DNA of 64,000 bases from Arthrobacter crystallopoietes (GTDB taxonomy: Bacteria; Actinomycetota; Actinomycetes; Actinomycetales; Micrococcaceae): NCBI RefSeq assembly GCF_002849715.1, contig NZ_CP018863.1:124001-188000 (forward strand), read 5' to 3'. A program made the translations under genes and the position numbers. The notes beneath the pieces are model-generated. The model saw only the letters and a program-made list of their open reading frames with translations, did not search any database and was not told the origin of the DNA. This document shows, in pieces, positions 16,620-25,124 of this stretch (position 1 is its first letter; the number at the start of each line of letters is the position of its first letter).

Positions 16620-17080
16620 GTGGCCTCGACGTCGAAAGGTGCAGCCTGGCCCGGCTCGAGCCGCTCGATCCGTCTGGCCCCGGGGCCTGCTCCGGGACCC
16701 GCTGCGGCCGTCGAAGTTCCGGCAGTTTTCGTCGCCAGAGCGGCTCCGGCGGCACCAGCGGCTCCGGCCGCCAAGGCAGGAGTTGACTTCGTTGTGCTGC
16801 GCTGCGGGCCAAAATCGTCGTCTTCATCGTCGTCAAGCAGAGCTTCCTTGATGATGCGGCGCGGGTCATACTGACGTGGATCGAGCTTTCGCCAGTCCAT
16901 ATCAGCAATTTCGTCGCCTACTTCTTCGCGGAGCTGGTCCTTGGCCCCTGCCGCCATCCTGCGCAGCTGCTTGACCAGCCGGCCCAGCTGGGCGGCGTAT
17001 TCGGGCAAACGCTCAGGACCGAGCACAATCACGGCAATTACCGCGAGAATGATCAGTTCCGATCCGTTAATTCCGAGCAC
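16616..17080 (-). CDS. tatB: Sec-independent translocase subunit TatB
   Basis: A 154-residue protein starting with the TatA/B family signature: a short N-terminal membrane helix (ELIILAVIAVIVLGPERLPEYAAQL) containing the GPE/LP hinge, then an amphipathic helix (LGRLVKQLRRMAAGAKDQLREEVG). The Glu in the helix start and the longer polar tail identify TatB rather than TatA. The tail has an acidic patch (DDDEDDDF) and an Ala/Gly-rich stretch (about 95-140). It helps recognise twin-arginine substrates with TatC. GTG at 17080 starts the family-typical N-terminus. Its position just after the sigE and anti-sigma genes resembles the sigE-rseA-htrA-tatB order of mycobacteria. Confidence 0.92.
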   Translation of the reverse strand: MLGINGSELIILAVIAVIVLGPERLPEYAAQLGRLVKQLRRMAAGAKDQLREEVGDEIADMDWRKLDPRQYDPRRIIKEALLDDDEDDDFGPQRSTTKSTPALAAGAAGAAGAALATKTAGTSTAAAGPGAGPGARRIERLEPGQAAPFDVEAT

Positions 17081-17130
17081 GTTTGAAGATTACCTGTTCC
17101 GGCCCTGTAACAGCCAACTTTGGTCACAGC

Positions 17131-18147
17131 TCATCGCTCGCCCGCAGGCTCGATCAGCTTGCCCAGGCCCCGGATAATCCGGCTGACCGGATCGTCGGCG
17201 GGTTCTTCTTCCGGAAGCATCAGCCGCGACTTCTCAGTCACGATGATCTGGTTGACAGTCTCCGGCAGGGCCGAGAGCGGGATATCGGCCCATACCGTGT
17301 AGGTCACGTTCTGCGAGTCCAGCACAACGGTCCAGTCATTGGCCGAGTGCACCCACATCTCCCGGTCCATGCCGTCCACCGGATGGAACCCGTCGGCTGC
17401 CACCGTGTTTCCGGTCACGGCATTCACTGCGGCCTCGGCGCGCGTGGCATCAGGCGCCTCGTTCCTGATCCGCTCCGTGCCGCGACGTTGTTCTGTAACG
17501 ACAACGGTCCCGGTCTCTTCATTCACGAGCTCTATCCGGACGGCCGGTGTACCGGAAATTTCGATTTTTCGTGCGGAGACGAACTCATAACCCATGCCGA
17601 CAAGCTGCGGGCAGTTCCACCCGTCGCCACGGAGTTCGGCAAGGCCTTCGCGGTCCACTTCTTGGACGCTGCCGGCGAGACTGGACTGCAGTTCCTGTGT
17701 TCCCTGCCAGTCCGCGCCGGAGGAACCGGCGCCGCTGGCAACGGAACTGGAGTTTTCACCGCCGAGCACATAGGCCGTCCCCGCAGTCAGGGCCGCGAAG
17801 CCGGTCAAGACACTGCACACTGTCAGCGCAGTGCGGTGCCGCGGAGACCCTGCTGATTCACTCTCCGTGTACGGGGTTGCGGCCCCGGGCGAGGCCGGCG
17901 CAGCATCGGGCGTACCCGCGGAGACGGTTATGAAGGCGTGGGAACTGCGGCTAAGGATTCTACTGGCCAGGTCGGGGCCGGGCGGCGGCACGTCCAGGGC
18001 ACGCAGGCGCTCCTGAATGGCGCGCTGTTCCGCAACAGACTCACGGCATCGCGCGCAGCGTTGCAGGTGGCGTTCAAAACCCGGCCGGCGCTCGTCAGCA
18101 AGTTCGCCGTCCAGATACTCCGCCAAATCACGTTCGGGGTGGCGCAT
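17131..18147 (-). CDS. SigE-associated zinc anti-sigma factor (RseA-like), membrane-anchored
   Basis: A 338-residue protein with a cytoplasmic zinc-binding anti-sigma domain at the N-terminus: HLQRCARC gives His27-x3-Cys31-x2-Cys34, the HxxxCxxC motif of ZAS proteins. A single transmembrane helix follows at about residues 104-126 (ALTVCSVLTGFAALTAGTAYVLGG), then a 200-residue extracytoplasmic domain that resembles the C-terminal sensor part of RseB/MucB-like proteins only vaguely. The gene starts 7 nt after the sigE stop, so it almost certainly binds SigE and releases it on envelope or redox stress. It is notably longer than mycobacterial RseA. Start by ATG 18147. Confidence 0.88.
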   Translation of the reverse strand: MRHPERDLAEYLDGELADERRPGFERHLQRCARCRESVAEQRAIQERLRALDVPPPGPDLASRILSRSSHAFITVSAGTPDAAPASPGAATPYTESESAGSPRHRTALTVCSVLTGFAALTAGTAYVLGGENSSSVASGAGSSGADWQGTQELQSSLAGSVQEVDREGLAELRGDGWNCPQLVGMGYEFVSARKIEISGTPAVRIELVNEETGTVVVTEQRRGTERIRNEAPDATRAEAAVNAVTGNTVAADGFHPVDGMDREMWVHSANDWTVVLDSQNVTYTVWADIPLSALPETVNQIIVTEKSRLMLPEEEPADDPVSRIIRGLGKLIEPAGER

Positions 18148-18154
18148 GGTGGAT

Positions 18155-18772
18155 TCAGTGTGCTCCGGCCACGCGGGGTAGTTTCAGCCGGGAAGGGCGT
18201 TTCACAGCCGGGTCGCGGTGCGCCAGCTTCTCACGCAGCATGGTCCGCCCGCGGTGAATGCGCGAACGGACAGTGCCGAGCTTGACGCCCAATGCCGCGG
18301 AGACTTCGTCGTAGGAAAGACCCTCCAGATCGCACAGCACAACCGCCGCCCGGAAGTCGGGTGGAAGATCTTCAAGCGCTGCCTGCACATCGACGTCGAG
18401 GTTGTTGAATTCGAAGCTGCGTTCCGGCCCCGGATCGCGGCCGGGAATACGTGCTTCGGCGTCATCGGCGAGCCCGTCGAAACGGATCCGGCTCTTCCGC
18501 CGGGCCTGGTCCAGAAAGAGGTTGGTGGTGATCCTGTGCAGCCAGCCGTCAAGCGTGCCCGGTTTGAAGTTCTCAAGGGAGCGGAACACCCGGACAAAAA
18601 CTTCCTGGGTGAGGTCTTCGGCGTCGTACTTATTACCGGTAAGGCGGTAGGCGAGCCGGTAAACCTTGGCCGAGTGGTTGGTCACTACTTCTTCCCAGGT
18701 CGGAGCAACCCATGGCGTCTCCGCCCCGGCAGCGGCCGGCTCTTCAGTGGCGTCCTGCTGCAACTTAGTCAT
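18155..18772 (-). CDS. sigE: ECF RNA polymerase sigma factor SigE-like
   Basis: A 205-residue sigma-70 family ECF protein. Region 2 is visible as [20 protein letters not shown] and [15 protein letters not shown] (about residues 32-65), and region 4 as [20 protein letters not shown] followed by [17 protein letters not shown], the -35-recognition helix-turn-helix. I set the start at ATG 18772, which has a GGGGAG ribosome binding site 5 nt upstream; the open frame extends further without family similarity. The order sigma, anti-sigma, tatB with a divergent O-methyltransferase matches the mycobacterial sigE locus, where the factor directs envelope-stress genes. The periplasmic protease gene htrA, usually between the anti-sigma gene and tatB, is absent here. 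Confidence 0.9.
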   Translation of the reverse strand: MTKLQQDATEEPAAAGAETPWVAPTWEEVVTNHSAKVYRLAYRLTGNKYDAEDLTQEVFVRVFRSLENFKPGTLDGWLHRITTNLFLDQARRKSRIRFDGLADDAEARIPGRDPGPERSFEFNNLDVDVQAALEDLPPDFRAAVVLCDLEGLSYDEVSAALGVKLGTVRSRIHRGRTMLREKLAHRDPAVKRPSRLKLPRVAGAH

Positions 18773-19028
18773 AGCTACTCCCCTCGGCGGTTGCCCGTTC
18801 GCTTCAGCCCCTTGGCTACGTTCGGGTCTGAGGTACGTCCCCCGGCAACCGTGAAACACATTTGACCTACGGATGTCCATCCTCACCCAGAAAGCTGGGA
18901 GAATTCTGTTAGCCACCTGCACGAAGGCGCAACACTGGAGCGTCTCGCTCTCCCGCGGCACGGATACGCGGCAGTAGCAGTAGGCTGGGGCTGGAATATG
19001 AAGATTCTTCCTGAGAAAGTGATGGTTC

Positions 19029-19661
19029 ATGAGCGCCGATAAGCAGACCAGCTGGTCCTACACGGAGGGACTGCCCACCGAGGATGAGGTATTGCTCCGC
19101 GCACGTGAACGCTCCTACGAACTCGGCGTCGCCACGGTGAGTCCCGGTGTTGCCGCCGCCCTGACGGTATTGGCCGCGGGTTCCAAGGCACATACCGTGG
19201 TGGAGATCGGTTCGGGCGCGGGCGTTTCGGGCGTCTGTCTGTTGCGCGGTCTGCCCGCCAATGCCGTGCTGACCACCATCGATTCCGATGTGGACCATTT
19301 GCGCGCGGCCCGCGAAGCCTATGCGGAGGCAGGAATTCCGAGCAACCGCACCCGGACCATTTCCGGCCGGGCGGCCGACGTGCTGCCGCGGCTGACCGAC
19401 GCCGCCTACGACCTGGTCTTTGTGGATGCCGATAAGCCTTCCTACCCCCTCTATGTGGAGCGGGCCGTGCGGCTGCTCAAGAGCGGCGGAATGCTGATCA
19501 TCAACGACGCGCTGGACAAGGACCGTGTCTCGGACCCGGCCATCCGGGAGGAGACCACCAATACCTTGCGGCAGGTGGGCAAGAGCGTCCGGGAAAACGA
19601 GGACCTGATCTCAACCGTCCTGCCCACCGGTGACGGACTGTTGCTGGCCGTCAAACGCTGA
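19029..19661 (+). CDS. SAM-dependent O-methyltransferase (Rv1220c-like)
   Basis: A 210-residue class I methyltransferase of the catechol/caffeoyl-CoA O-methyltransferase family. Motif I is [20 protein letters not shown] (about 57-76), followed by [17 protein letters not shown] (metal-binding Asp) and [17 protein letters not shown] (second metal site). It probably methylates a small hydroxylated molecule with Mg2+ help; substrate unknown. The gene is divergent from sigE, the same arrangement as Rv1220c/sigE in M. tuberculosis. ATG 19029 is the chosen start. A TAGGCT about 45 nt upstream (near 18979) may be its -10. It converges on pepA with 2 nt between the stops. Confidence 0.87.
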   Translation: MSADKQTSWSYTEGLPTEDEVLLRARERSYELGVATVSPGVAAALTVLAAGSKAHTVVEIGSGAGVSGVCLLRGLPANAVLTTIDSDVDHLRAAREAYAEAGIPSNRTRTISGRAADVLPRLTDAAYDLVFVDADKPSYPLYVERAVRLLKSGGMLIINDALDKDRVSDPAIREETTNTLRQVGKSVRENEDLISTVLPTGDGLLLAVKR

Positions 19662-19663
19662 GG

Positions 19664-21286
19664 CTAGCCCCGGTAGCCGGCCAGGAATGACAGGAGCAAG
19701 CGTGCGCCGTAGCCGGTAGCGCCCTTGGTGACCTCTGCTTCATCGGCGGTGGACCGGGCCGGACCGGCGATGTCCAGATGCACCCACGGTGTCTGTCCGA
19801 CAAACTCCCGAAGGAACAGCGCCGCAGTGATCGAGCCGGCCTGTACCTTGGACTTCGGTGACGAAATATGGGACAGATCCGCCACCGTGGAATCCAGCGA
19901 GGACCGGTATTCCTCCGCTGCCTCCGCGAGGGGCATATGCCAGACCTGCTCCCCCGACAGCTCGGCTGCACGTTCGAAACCGCTGACCAGATCCTGTCTG
20001 GTCCCGTACAACGCGGCGTGCCGCCGGCCCAGTCCTAGTGAAGCCGCGCCCGTCAGTGTTGCAATGTCGATCAACACATCCGGTGCCAGTTCGTCACGGG
20101 CAAACGCAAGGGCATCGGCGAGCACCATGCGTCCTTCGGCGTCGGTATTCCCGATTTCAACGGTGGTGCCGTCATAGGTCCTGACGACGTCACCGGGGCG
20201 ATAGGAGGCGGCTCCGATGGAGTTCTCGGCCAGCGCCAGCAAGCCGGTGACACGGTGTGGAACGCCAAGTTCGGCGGCGGCATTCAGCACGGCCAGTACG
20301 ACGCCGGCGCCAGCCATGTCCGTTTTCATCGGCACCATTGCTTCACGCGGCTTCAGTGATACCCCGCCGGTGTCAAACGTGATGCCTTTGCCGACCAGGA
20401 CAATATGCTGCGCATCCGGGGCGGCATCCGCCGGGGTGTAGGACAGCTGGACCAGACGGGATTCATGCTCGGACCCCCGACCCACGGCAAGCAGGCCGCC
20501 AAATCCGCCGGCTGCGAGTTCCGCGTCATTCCAAATGCGCACTTCGAGCCCGCTCTCGGCGGCGAGACGTTCGGACTGCCCTGCCATCCACGCCGGGTTC
20601 TTGACGTTGGAAGGCATGTTCGCCAGGTTGCGGGCCAGCCAGACGGCCTTGGACATGGCAACGGCCGCAGCCAAAGCCGTCCCGGACGCCCCCGTCAGTT
20701 CAAGGGTGCGGGCCATCGGCTTCGGGACAGGCGACGTGCCTGCCCTCGGCGGGCGGTAACCACCGAGCAGGAAACCCTCGACAAAGGCCCTCTGTTCCGG
20801 CTCGTCCAGACCGTCGACGACGCTGGCGCGGATGGTTTCCACGCCGAAAGTCGCCTTGGCCAAGGCCGCTCCGGCCTTGCGCAGACTGGCCGGCGATTCG
20901 TCTCCGACACCGAGGAACAGCAGCCGTTGGGGCAGGCCAGGTTCGCGGCGAGGCGCAGTGACGGCCAGAATTTCGGCGGCCCTGCCGGTCACCGAGTTCA
21001 CCTCTGCCAGGACAGCTACGTCGACGTCGTACCTTGCGGCAGCTTCCGCTGCCCCCTGCCGCGGCTGCGGAGTTGCCCGCTCGTCGGAATTCCCGCTTGA
21101 GACGCCCGGGACGCCGGAGGTGCCGATAGGAACCACCAACACGCTGACGCCCGTGCCCGATTCCGGTACCACGTGGTCCTTGTCCAGCCCAGTCCCCGCC
21201 ACGATTGTGGAGAGCCTGGGTGCGACCAGCGCCTCTTCGAGCGTCCTGGTTGTCAGTTCGTCTGATGTAGCTGCAGGGTGGCCCAC
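19664..21286 (-). CDS. pepA: leucyl aminopeptidase (M17 family)
   Basis: A 540-residue M17 aminopeptidase. The N-terminal macro-like regulatory domain covers about 1-190 and the catalytic domain follows. Metal and catalytic motifs are present: GKGITFDTGGVSLK, MKTDMAGAG and the family signature NTDAEGRMVLADAL. The enzyme forms hexamers and releases N-terminal amino acids from peptides using two Zn or Mn ions. It is slightly longer than usual because of an N-terminal extension and a loop near residues 70-85. The start GTG at 21286 is the first codon of the frame; an internal start cannot be excluded. The DUF3117 gene ends 11 nt upstream on the same strand, suggesting an operon. Confidence 0.93.
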   Translation of the reverse strand: MGHPAATSDELTTRTLEEALVAPRLSTIVAGTGLDKDHVVPESGTGVSVLVVPIGTSGVPGVSSGNSDERATPQPRQGAAEAAARYDVDVAVLAEVNSVTGRAAEILAVTAPRREPGLPQRLLFLGVGDESPASLRKAGAALAKATFGVETIRASVVDGLDEPEQRAFVEGFLLGGYRPPRAGTSPVPKPMARTLELTGASGTALAAAVAMSKAVWLARNLANMPSNVKNPAWMAGQSERLAAESGLEVRIWNDAELAAGGFGGLLAVGRGSEHESRLVQLSYTPADAAPDAQHIVLVGKGITFDTGGVSLKPREAMVPMKTDMAGAGVVLAVLNAAAELGVPHRVTGLLALAENSIGAASYRPGDVVRTYDGTTVEIGNTDAEGRMVLADALAFARDELAPDVLIDIATLTGAASLGLGRRHAALYGTRQDLVSGFERAAELSGEQVWHMPLAEAAEEYRSSLDSTVADLSHISSPKSKVQAGSITAALFLREFVGQTPWVHLDIAGPARSTADEAEVTKGATGYGARLLLSFLAGYRG

Positions 21287-21297
21287 TCGCTCAGGCC

Positions 21298-21477
21298 TTA
21301 GCTGGCGACGCTGTCGGTGACACCGAGCAGGCAGTCCTTGAGATTGCCGGCCTCTTCGGCGTTGAGTTCCAGTACCAAGCGGCCGCCGCCGTCGATCGGA
21401 ACCCGCAGAATGAGGCTGCGCCCCTCCTTGGTGACTTCCATGGGTCCGTCACCTGTACGCGGTTTCATCGCAGCCAT
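21298..21477 (-). CDS. DUF3117 small conserved actinobacterial protein
   Basis: A 59-residue protein reading MAAMKPRTGDGPMEVTKEGR and continuing with a short beta-rich sequence ending in LKDCLLGVTDSVAS. This is the DUF3117 family, nearly universal in actinobacteria (Rv1211 in M. tuberculosis, from memory) and of unknown function. ATG 21477 has an AAAGGGA ribosome binding site 7 nt upstream; the second ATG at 21468 is the alternative. The frame is open further upstream, but there is no similarity there. It lies directly before pepA. Confidence 0.9.
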   Translation of the reverse strand: MAAMKPRTGDGPMEVTKEGRSLILRVPIDGGGRLVLELNAEEAGNLKDCLLGVTDSVAS

Positions 21478-21658
21478 TTGGTTTTCCCTTTCACCGTGGG
21501 CGGACAAGTCGGTGACCTGTTCGCCCGTCAACATGTCAGCACGGCAAGATTTGGCAGTCGGCCGTGCGTCATCCATTCACCATTATCGCGTACATCACAG
21601 GCCGGTGCTAATCACCGCGCCACGTGTCAGGCTTCGTGTCGGAACGCTACGGCCAGCG

Positions 21659-22891
21659 TTACGGCGGGTAGTCTCCTCCACCGGGCAGTTCTGCCCAGGA
21701 CCACAGCCAGGCCACCCAGACAATCTGTCCGGCAAGGAACATCACGCACAGGCACACCCGGTAGGCGGTACTACGCGAGGCCATCGCGGCCACGAGCGCC
21801 AAAGGGAACAGCGGCAGCAGCAAGCGGAACGTGCTGGTTTGCGGATGCAGGAACGCGAAAAGGTAGGCGGCATAGGCAACACACCACAACCGCAGTTCCA
21901 TCCCGATTCTCCGCGCCGGCCCGCTGCTCAGGCACAACACTGCCGCTGCCACCAGGACCAACGGAGCGAGTACGCCGCCTACGGGACCGAACAGATCCTT
22001 GCCCATGTCGAACCACGGCATGAAGAGCACCAGGTCATCCCCGCGCCACGCAGTTTCCGTTGCCGTATACGCGTCCATTTCGCCTGTGACGGCCCAGGCG
22101 AGCGCAGGCCAGATGAGCGCACCGGCGCAACTGACAAGCGCCAGCGCTACGATGCGCAGGAATTCGGGCGTCTGCAGTTCGCCCTGTTGCCGGCGCCAAA
22201 GCCGCCACAACAGATACGCCCCCATCATCGCTGCGAACGGCACGCCTGTCGGCCGGGACAGGCACATCAAGAGAACCACCGGGACCGCCATCAGATAGCG
22301 CCGGCCAATGACCAGATACAGACTGCCGGCCAGCAGCGCGAGGTTCAGTGACTCGGCATAGGGAACCTGCAGTATCGGCGATACCGGAAAGACGGCCACA
22401 AACCCCACGGCCCAAAGCGCTGTGCCATGCCCGGTGTACAGCCGGAACAGCCTGTAAATGATCACTGCCGCCACGAAACCGGCCAGCGTCGCCGCAACAG
22501 GGGCCAGAACCTCCCAATCCAGACCAGTGGCAGCGTTCAGCCCGCGGATGATCGCCGGAAACAATGCGTAGAACGCCCACGGATTTTCCTGTGCCTGACC
22601 ATCCCCGGCGCGGGGGATTTCGGATGGATACCCGTCCCGATAGATCTGCTCATACCAGGCGCTGTCCCAGATCCCGATGAAGGACAGGTAGCCGGGATGG
22701 GAACCGCCCCAGGGGCTCGGTCCTTGTTGGCGCGCAACCGCGAGGAAGACAAACAGCGAGTAGAGCCGGGCCAGTGCGTAAAGGACGACCACGTGGACCC
22801 ACCAAGGCCAGGCCGCGACCCGCTTTTTCCAGAACGCCAGTTCGTCCCTGAGAAAGCTGCCGGCTCTGCCCTGGCGCGGCGGACCAGTCAT
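21659..22891 (-). CDS. PIG-V-like membrane mannosyltransferase
   Basis: A 410-residue integral membrane protein with roughly ten hydrophobic helices. The first extracytoplasmic loop contains IGIWDSAWYEQIYRDGYP and, slightly later, WAFYALFPAI, which resemble the WD and FFPLFP-type motifs of GPI mannosyltransferase II (PIG-V) relatives and actinobacterial lipid-linked sugar mannosyltransferases (GT-C fold). It likely transfers mannose from polyprenyl-phosphate-mannose to an envelope glycolipid or glycoprotein. The ATG at 22891 overlaps the upstream DivIVA-like gene by 4 nt. Substrate is not readable from sequence. Confidence 0.78.
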   Translation of the reverse strand: MTGPPRQGRAGSFLRDELAFWKKRVAAWPWWVHVVVLYALARLYSLFVFLAVARQQGPSPWGGSHPGYLSFIGIWDSAWYEQIYRDGYPSEIPRAGDGQAQENPWAFYALFPAIIRGLNAATGLDWEVLAPVAATLAGFVAAVIIYRLFRLYTGHGTALWAVGFVAVFPVSPILQVPYAESLNLALLAGSLYLVIGRRYLMAVPVVLLMCLSRPTGVPFAAMMGAYLLWRLWRRQQGELQTPEFLRIVALALVSCAGALIWPALAWAVTGEMDAYTATETAWRGDDLVLFMPWFDMGKDLFGPVGGVLAPLVLVAAAVLCLSSGPARRIGMELRLWCVAYAAYLFAFLHPQTSTFRLLLPLFPLALVAAMASRSTAYRVCLCVMFLAGQIVWVAWLWSWAELPGGGDYPP

Positions 22892-23262
22892 GAGACCGGC
22901 GGGAGCGGAGTTCCGTCGTCGTTCTTCCAGTGTCTTTCTCTCCTGAATTCGCTGATGAGTTCGTCCTTCGCCGCCAGCTCCCGGCGCAGCCTGTCCAGGA
23001 CCTGGTCCACCTGATCCATGCGGTAGCCGCGGAAGGCCACCGAGAACCGAAGCCGGTCGATATCTGAGGCAACCGGGTGTTCGGGCAACAGCACAGCCGG
23101 CAGCCGCGGATCGGATTCACTCAAACCGTCCAGCGCCGGAACTTCGCCTCGTTCCCAGCCCTGGCCGGCTTCCGTCCTGGCGCGCCGGCTAACCCGTCCG
23201 GAGACGACCAAGGCCACGGCGCCTGCGGCGGCTATGGCGAGGAAGACCAGGAACAGGCTCAC
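22888..23262 (-). CDS. DivIVA-domain protein with N-terminal membrane anchor
   Basis: A 124-residue protein. The N-terminus is a single transmembrane helix (SLFLVFLAIAAAGAVALVVSG, residues 2-22) and the C-terminal half contains a DivIVA-type motif, FSVAFRGYRMDQVDQVLDRL, with a following coiled coil. DivIVA/Wag31 proteins mark curved membrane at poles and septa; this short anchored version resembles the small protein encoded near gpgS in mycobacteria (Rv1209, from memory). The start is GTG 23262. It overlaps the mannosyltransferase by 4 nt, suggesting a role linked to envelope assembly, which is inference. Confidence 0.8.
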   Translation of the reverse strand: MSLFLVFLAIAAAGAVALVVSGRVSRRARTEAGQGWERGEVPALDGLSESDPRLPAVLLPEHPVASDIDRLRFSVAFRGYRMDQVDQVLDRLRRELAAKDELISEFRRERHWKNDDGTPLPPVS

Positions 23263-23292
23263 GGAACCATCGTGCCAGATGCGGCCATGGCC

Positions 23293-24102
23293 TTACACGT
23301 CCACAATGCTTTCAGAGGGGCGGCCGCGGCTATGCAAGAGTCCCTCCAGAATCCCGTCCACAGCGTCCTCAGCGGTGTCCACCACGCGCACCAGGTCCAG
23401 ATCGACCTCCGCGATCATGCCCTCCTCCAGCAACGTGCCGCGGACCCATTCGATCAGCGGGCCCCAGAAGGCACTTCCCACCAGCACGATGGGAAACGAC
23501 GTGACCTTCTGCGTCTGCACCAGCACCATGGCTTCGAACAGCTCGTCCATGGTTCCGAGGCCGCCGGGCAACACGATGAAGCCCTGCGCGTACTTGACGA
23601 ACATGGTCTTGCGGGCGAAGAAGTAGCGGAAGTTGATTCCCAGATCAACCCAGTCGTTCAGGCCCTGTTCGAAGGGCAGTTCTATCCCCAGTCCCACGGA
23701 GAGCCCGCCGGCTTCGCTGGCACCTTTGTTCGCCGCTTCCATCGAACCGGGACCGCCGCCGGTGATGACCGCGAAATTCTTCTCCACCAGCCGTCGTCCG
23801 ATCTGTTCGGCGATGTCGTAGTGCTTGGTGCCGGGGCGGGTGCGGGCCGACCCGAAAACACTGACGGCAGGCCCCAGCTCCGCGAGCGTGCCGAATCCTT
23901 CCACAAATTCACTCTGGATCCGGAGCACTCGCCAGGGGTCGGTATGGGTGAAATCCGCTTTATCCCGCGTGTCCAAAAGATACTGGTCGGCCTGCGGAAT
24001 ATTCGCCTGGGAACGGCGCAGTTCAACGGAACCTTTATGCCGTGAAGGCATCCGAGCCGCGATCTCGGACGGCAGCGGAATTTCATGCTGGTGGTTACTC
24101 AT
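23293..24102 (-). CDS. LOG family protein (nucleoside 5'-monophosphate phosphoribohydrolase type)
   Basis: A 269-residue Rossmann-fold protein of the LOG/TIGR00730 family. Nucleotide-binding signatures are GGGPGSMEAANKGA (about residues 118-131) and PGGLGTMDELFE (about 178-189), matching the PGGxGTxxE motif of enzymes that release bases from nucleoside monophosphates, including cytokinin riboside phosphates. The N-terminal 60 residues are a less conserved extension. ATG 24102 is 6 nt after a TAGCCT hexamer, so the mRNA is probably leaderless. In M. tuberculosis the homologue Rv1205 sits in the same general neighbourhood as dapE and DUF3117. Confidence 0.88.
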   Translation of the reverse strand: MSNHQHEIPLPSEIAARMPSRHKGSVELRRSQANIPQADQYLLDTRDKADFTHTDPWRVLRIQSEFVEGFGTLAELGPAVSVFGSARTRPGTKHYDIAEQIGRRLVEKNFAVITGGGPGSMEAANKGASEAGGLSVGLGIELPFEQGLNDWVDLGINFRYFFARKTMFVKYAQGFIVLPGGLGTMDELFEAMVLVQTQKVTSFPIVLVGSAFWGPLIEWVRGTLLEEGMIAEVDLDLVRVVDTAEDAVDGILEGLLHSRGRPSESIVDV

Positions 24103-24108
24103 TCCCCA

Positions 24109-24114
24109 AGGCTA
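24109..24114 (-). promoter_or_regulatory. -10 hexamer for leaderless LOG gene
   Basis: TAGCCT on the minus strand is followed by TGGGGA and the ATG at 24102. Confidence 0.5.
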
Positions 24115-24224
24115 CCTACCAAACCCGCGCGGCGACGCGGTTTTAGCGACGTTTATCCAACCGATAGCCGAATCGGCCACATTAAACTTCAATCACGATT
24201 CGGCCATTCGTTCCCCCAAATGCA

Positions 24225-24252
24225 TTGCTCCATGGGAATCTTTCGCTAGATT
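24225..24252 (+). promoter_or_regulatory. promoter of gluABCD, leaderless
   Basis: TTGCTC (24225-24230) and TAGATT (24247-24252) are spaced by 16 nt; the gluA ATG follows 6 nt later with no ribosome binding site. Confidence 0.6.
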
Positions 24253-24258
24253 CAAGTC

Positions 24259-25074
24259 ATGACCCGTGACGCCCAACACAGTGAATCGATGCCGACGGCT
24301 TCCAGCAGCGCGGCTGCCGGCCGTTCTCCACACGCAACCCAGCCCCTGGTCCTGCTCAAAGACGTCAACAAGCACTTCGGTCCGCTGCATGTGCTGCAGA
24401 ACATCAATCTTGAAGTCACCAAGGGCGAAGTCGTCGTCGTTATTGGTCCTTCGGGGTCGGGTAAGTCCACGCTGTGCCGTGCCATCAACCGCTTGGAAAC
24501 GATCGACGACGGCGACATCCTCATCGACGGCAGGAAGCTTCCGGCCGAGGGCAAGGAGCTGGCCAATCTGCGCGCCGATGTCGGCATGGTGTTCCAGTCC
24601 TTCAATCTGTTCGCGCACAAGTCCATCCTGGAAAACGTCACGCTGGGGCCGCTGAAGGTCAAGAAGATGAAGAACGGCGAGGCAAAGGAACTGGCCATGA
24701 GCCTGCTCAAGCGCGTTGGCGTGGCCAACCAGGCTGATAAGTTGCCGGCCCAGCTCTCCGGTGGCCAGCAGCAGCGGGTCGCAATTGCCCGCGCCTTGGC
24801 GATGAAGCCCAAGGTCATGCTGTTCGACGAGCCGACGTCCGCGCTGGACCCGGAGATGATCAACGAAGTGCTGGACACCATGGTCCAGCTCGCCAAGGAA
24901 GGCATGACCATGATCGTGGTGACCCACGAAATGGGCTTCGCACGCAAGGCGGCGGACCGGGTGATCTTCATGGCCGACGGCCAGATCGTGGAGCAGGCCG
25001 CGCCGGAAGAATTCTTCACCAATCCCAAGAGCGACCGCGCCAAGGACTTCCTAGGCAAGATCCTCAACCACTGA
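24259..25074 (+). CDS. gluA: glutamate ABC importer ATPase GluA
   Basis: A 271-residue ABC ATPase of the polar amino-acid uptake family. The N-terminal 30 residues are a variable extension; then Walker [10 protein letters not shown] (about 65-73), Q-loop MVFQSFNLF, signature [15 protein letters not shown] and Walker [15 protein letters not shown], then [14 protein letters not shown]. It powers import by the GluC/GluD permease of amino acids delivered by GluB. The gene order A-B-C-D equals the glutamate uptake operon of Corynebacterium glutamicum, and closely related systems take up glutamate or aspartate. Transcription probably starts at or next to the ATG. The binding-protein gene follows after a 50-nt gap with an AAGGAG site. 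Confidence 0.93.
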   Translation: MTRDAQHSESMPTASSSAAAGRSPHATQPLVLLKDVNKHFGPLHVLQNINLEVTKGEVVVVIGPSGSGKSTLCRAINRLETIDDGDILIDGRKLPAEGKELANLRADVGMVFQSFNLFAHKSILENVTLGPLKVKKMKNGEAKELAMSLLKRVGVANQADKLPAQLSGGQQQRVAIARALAMKPKVMLFDEPTSALDPEMINEVLDTMVQLAKEGMTMIVVTHEMGFARKAADRVIFMADGQIVEQAAPEEFFTNPKSDRAKDFLGKILNH

Positions 25075-25124
25075 CCTCCCCGACCGGAAATTTCATCCGA
25101 AGTAATCACTAACAAGGAGAAAAC

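Noticed and set aside
18772..19030. Longer form of SigE starting at 19030
   Set aside because: The extra 86 residues are Cys/Arg-rich without sigma-factor similarity and overlap the divergent promoter region; ATG 18772 has a proper ribosome binding site.
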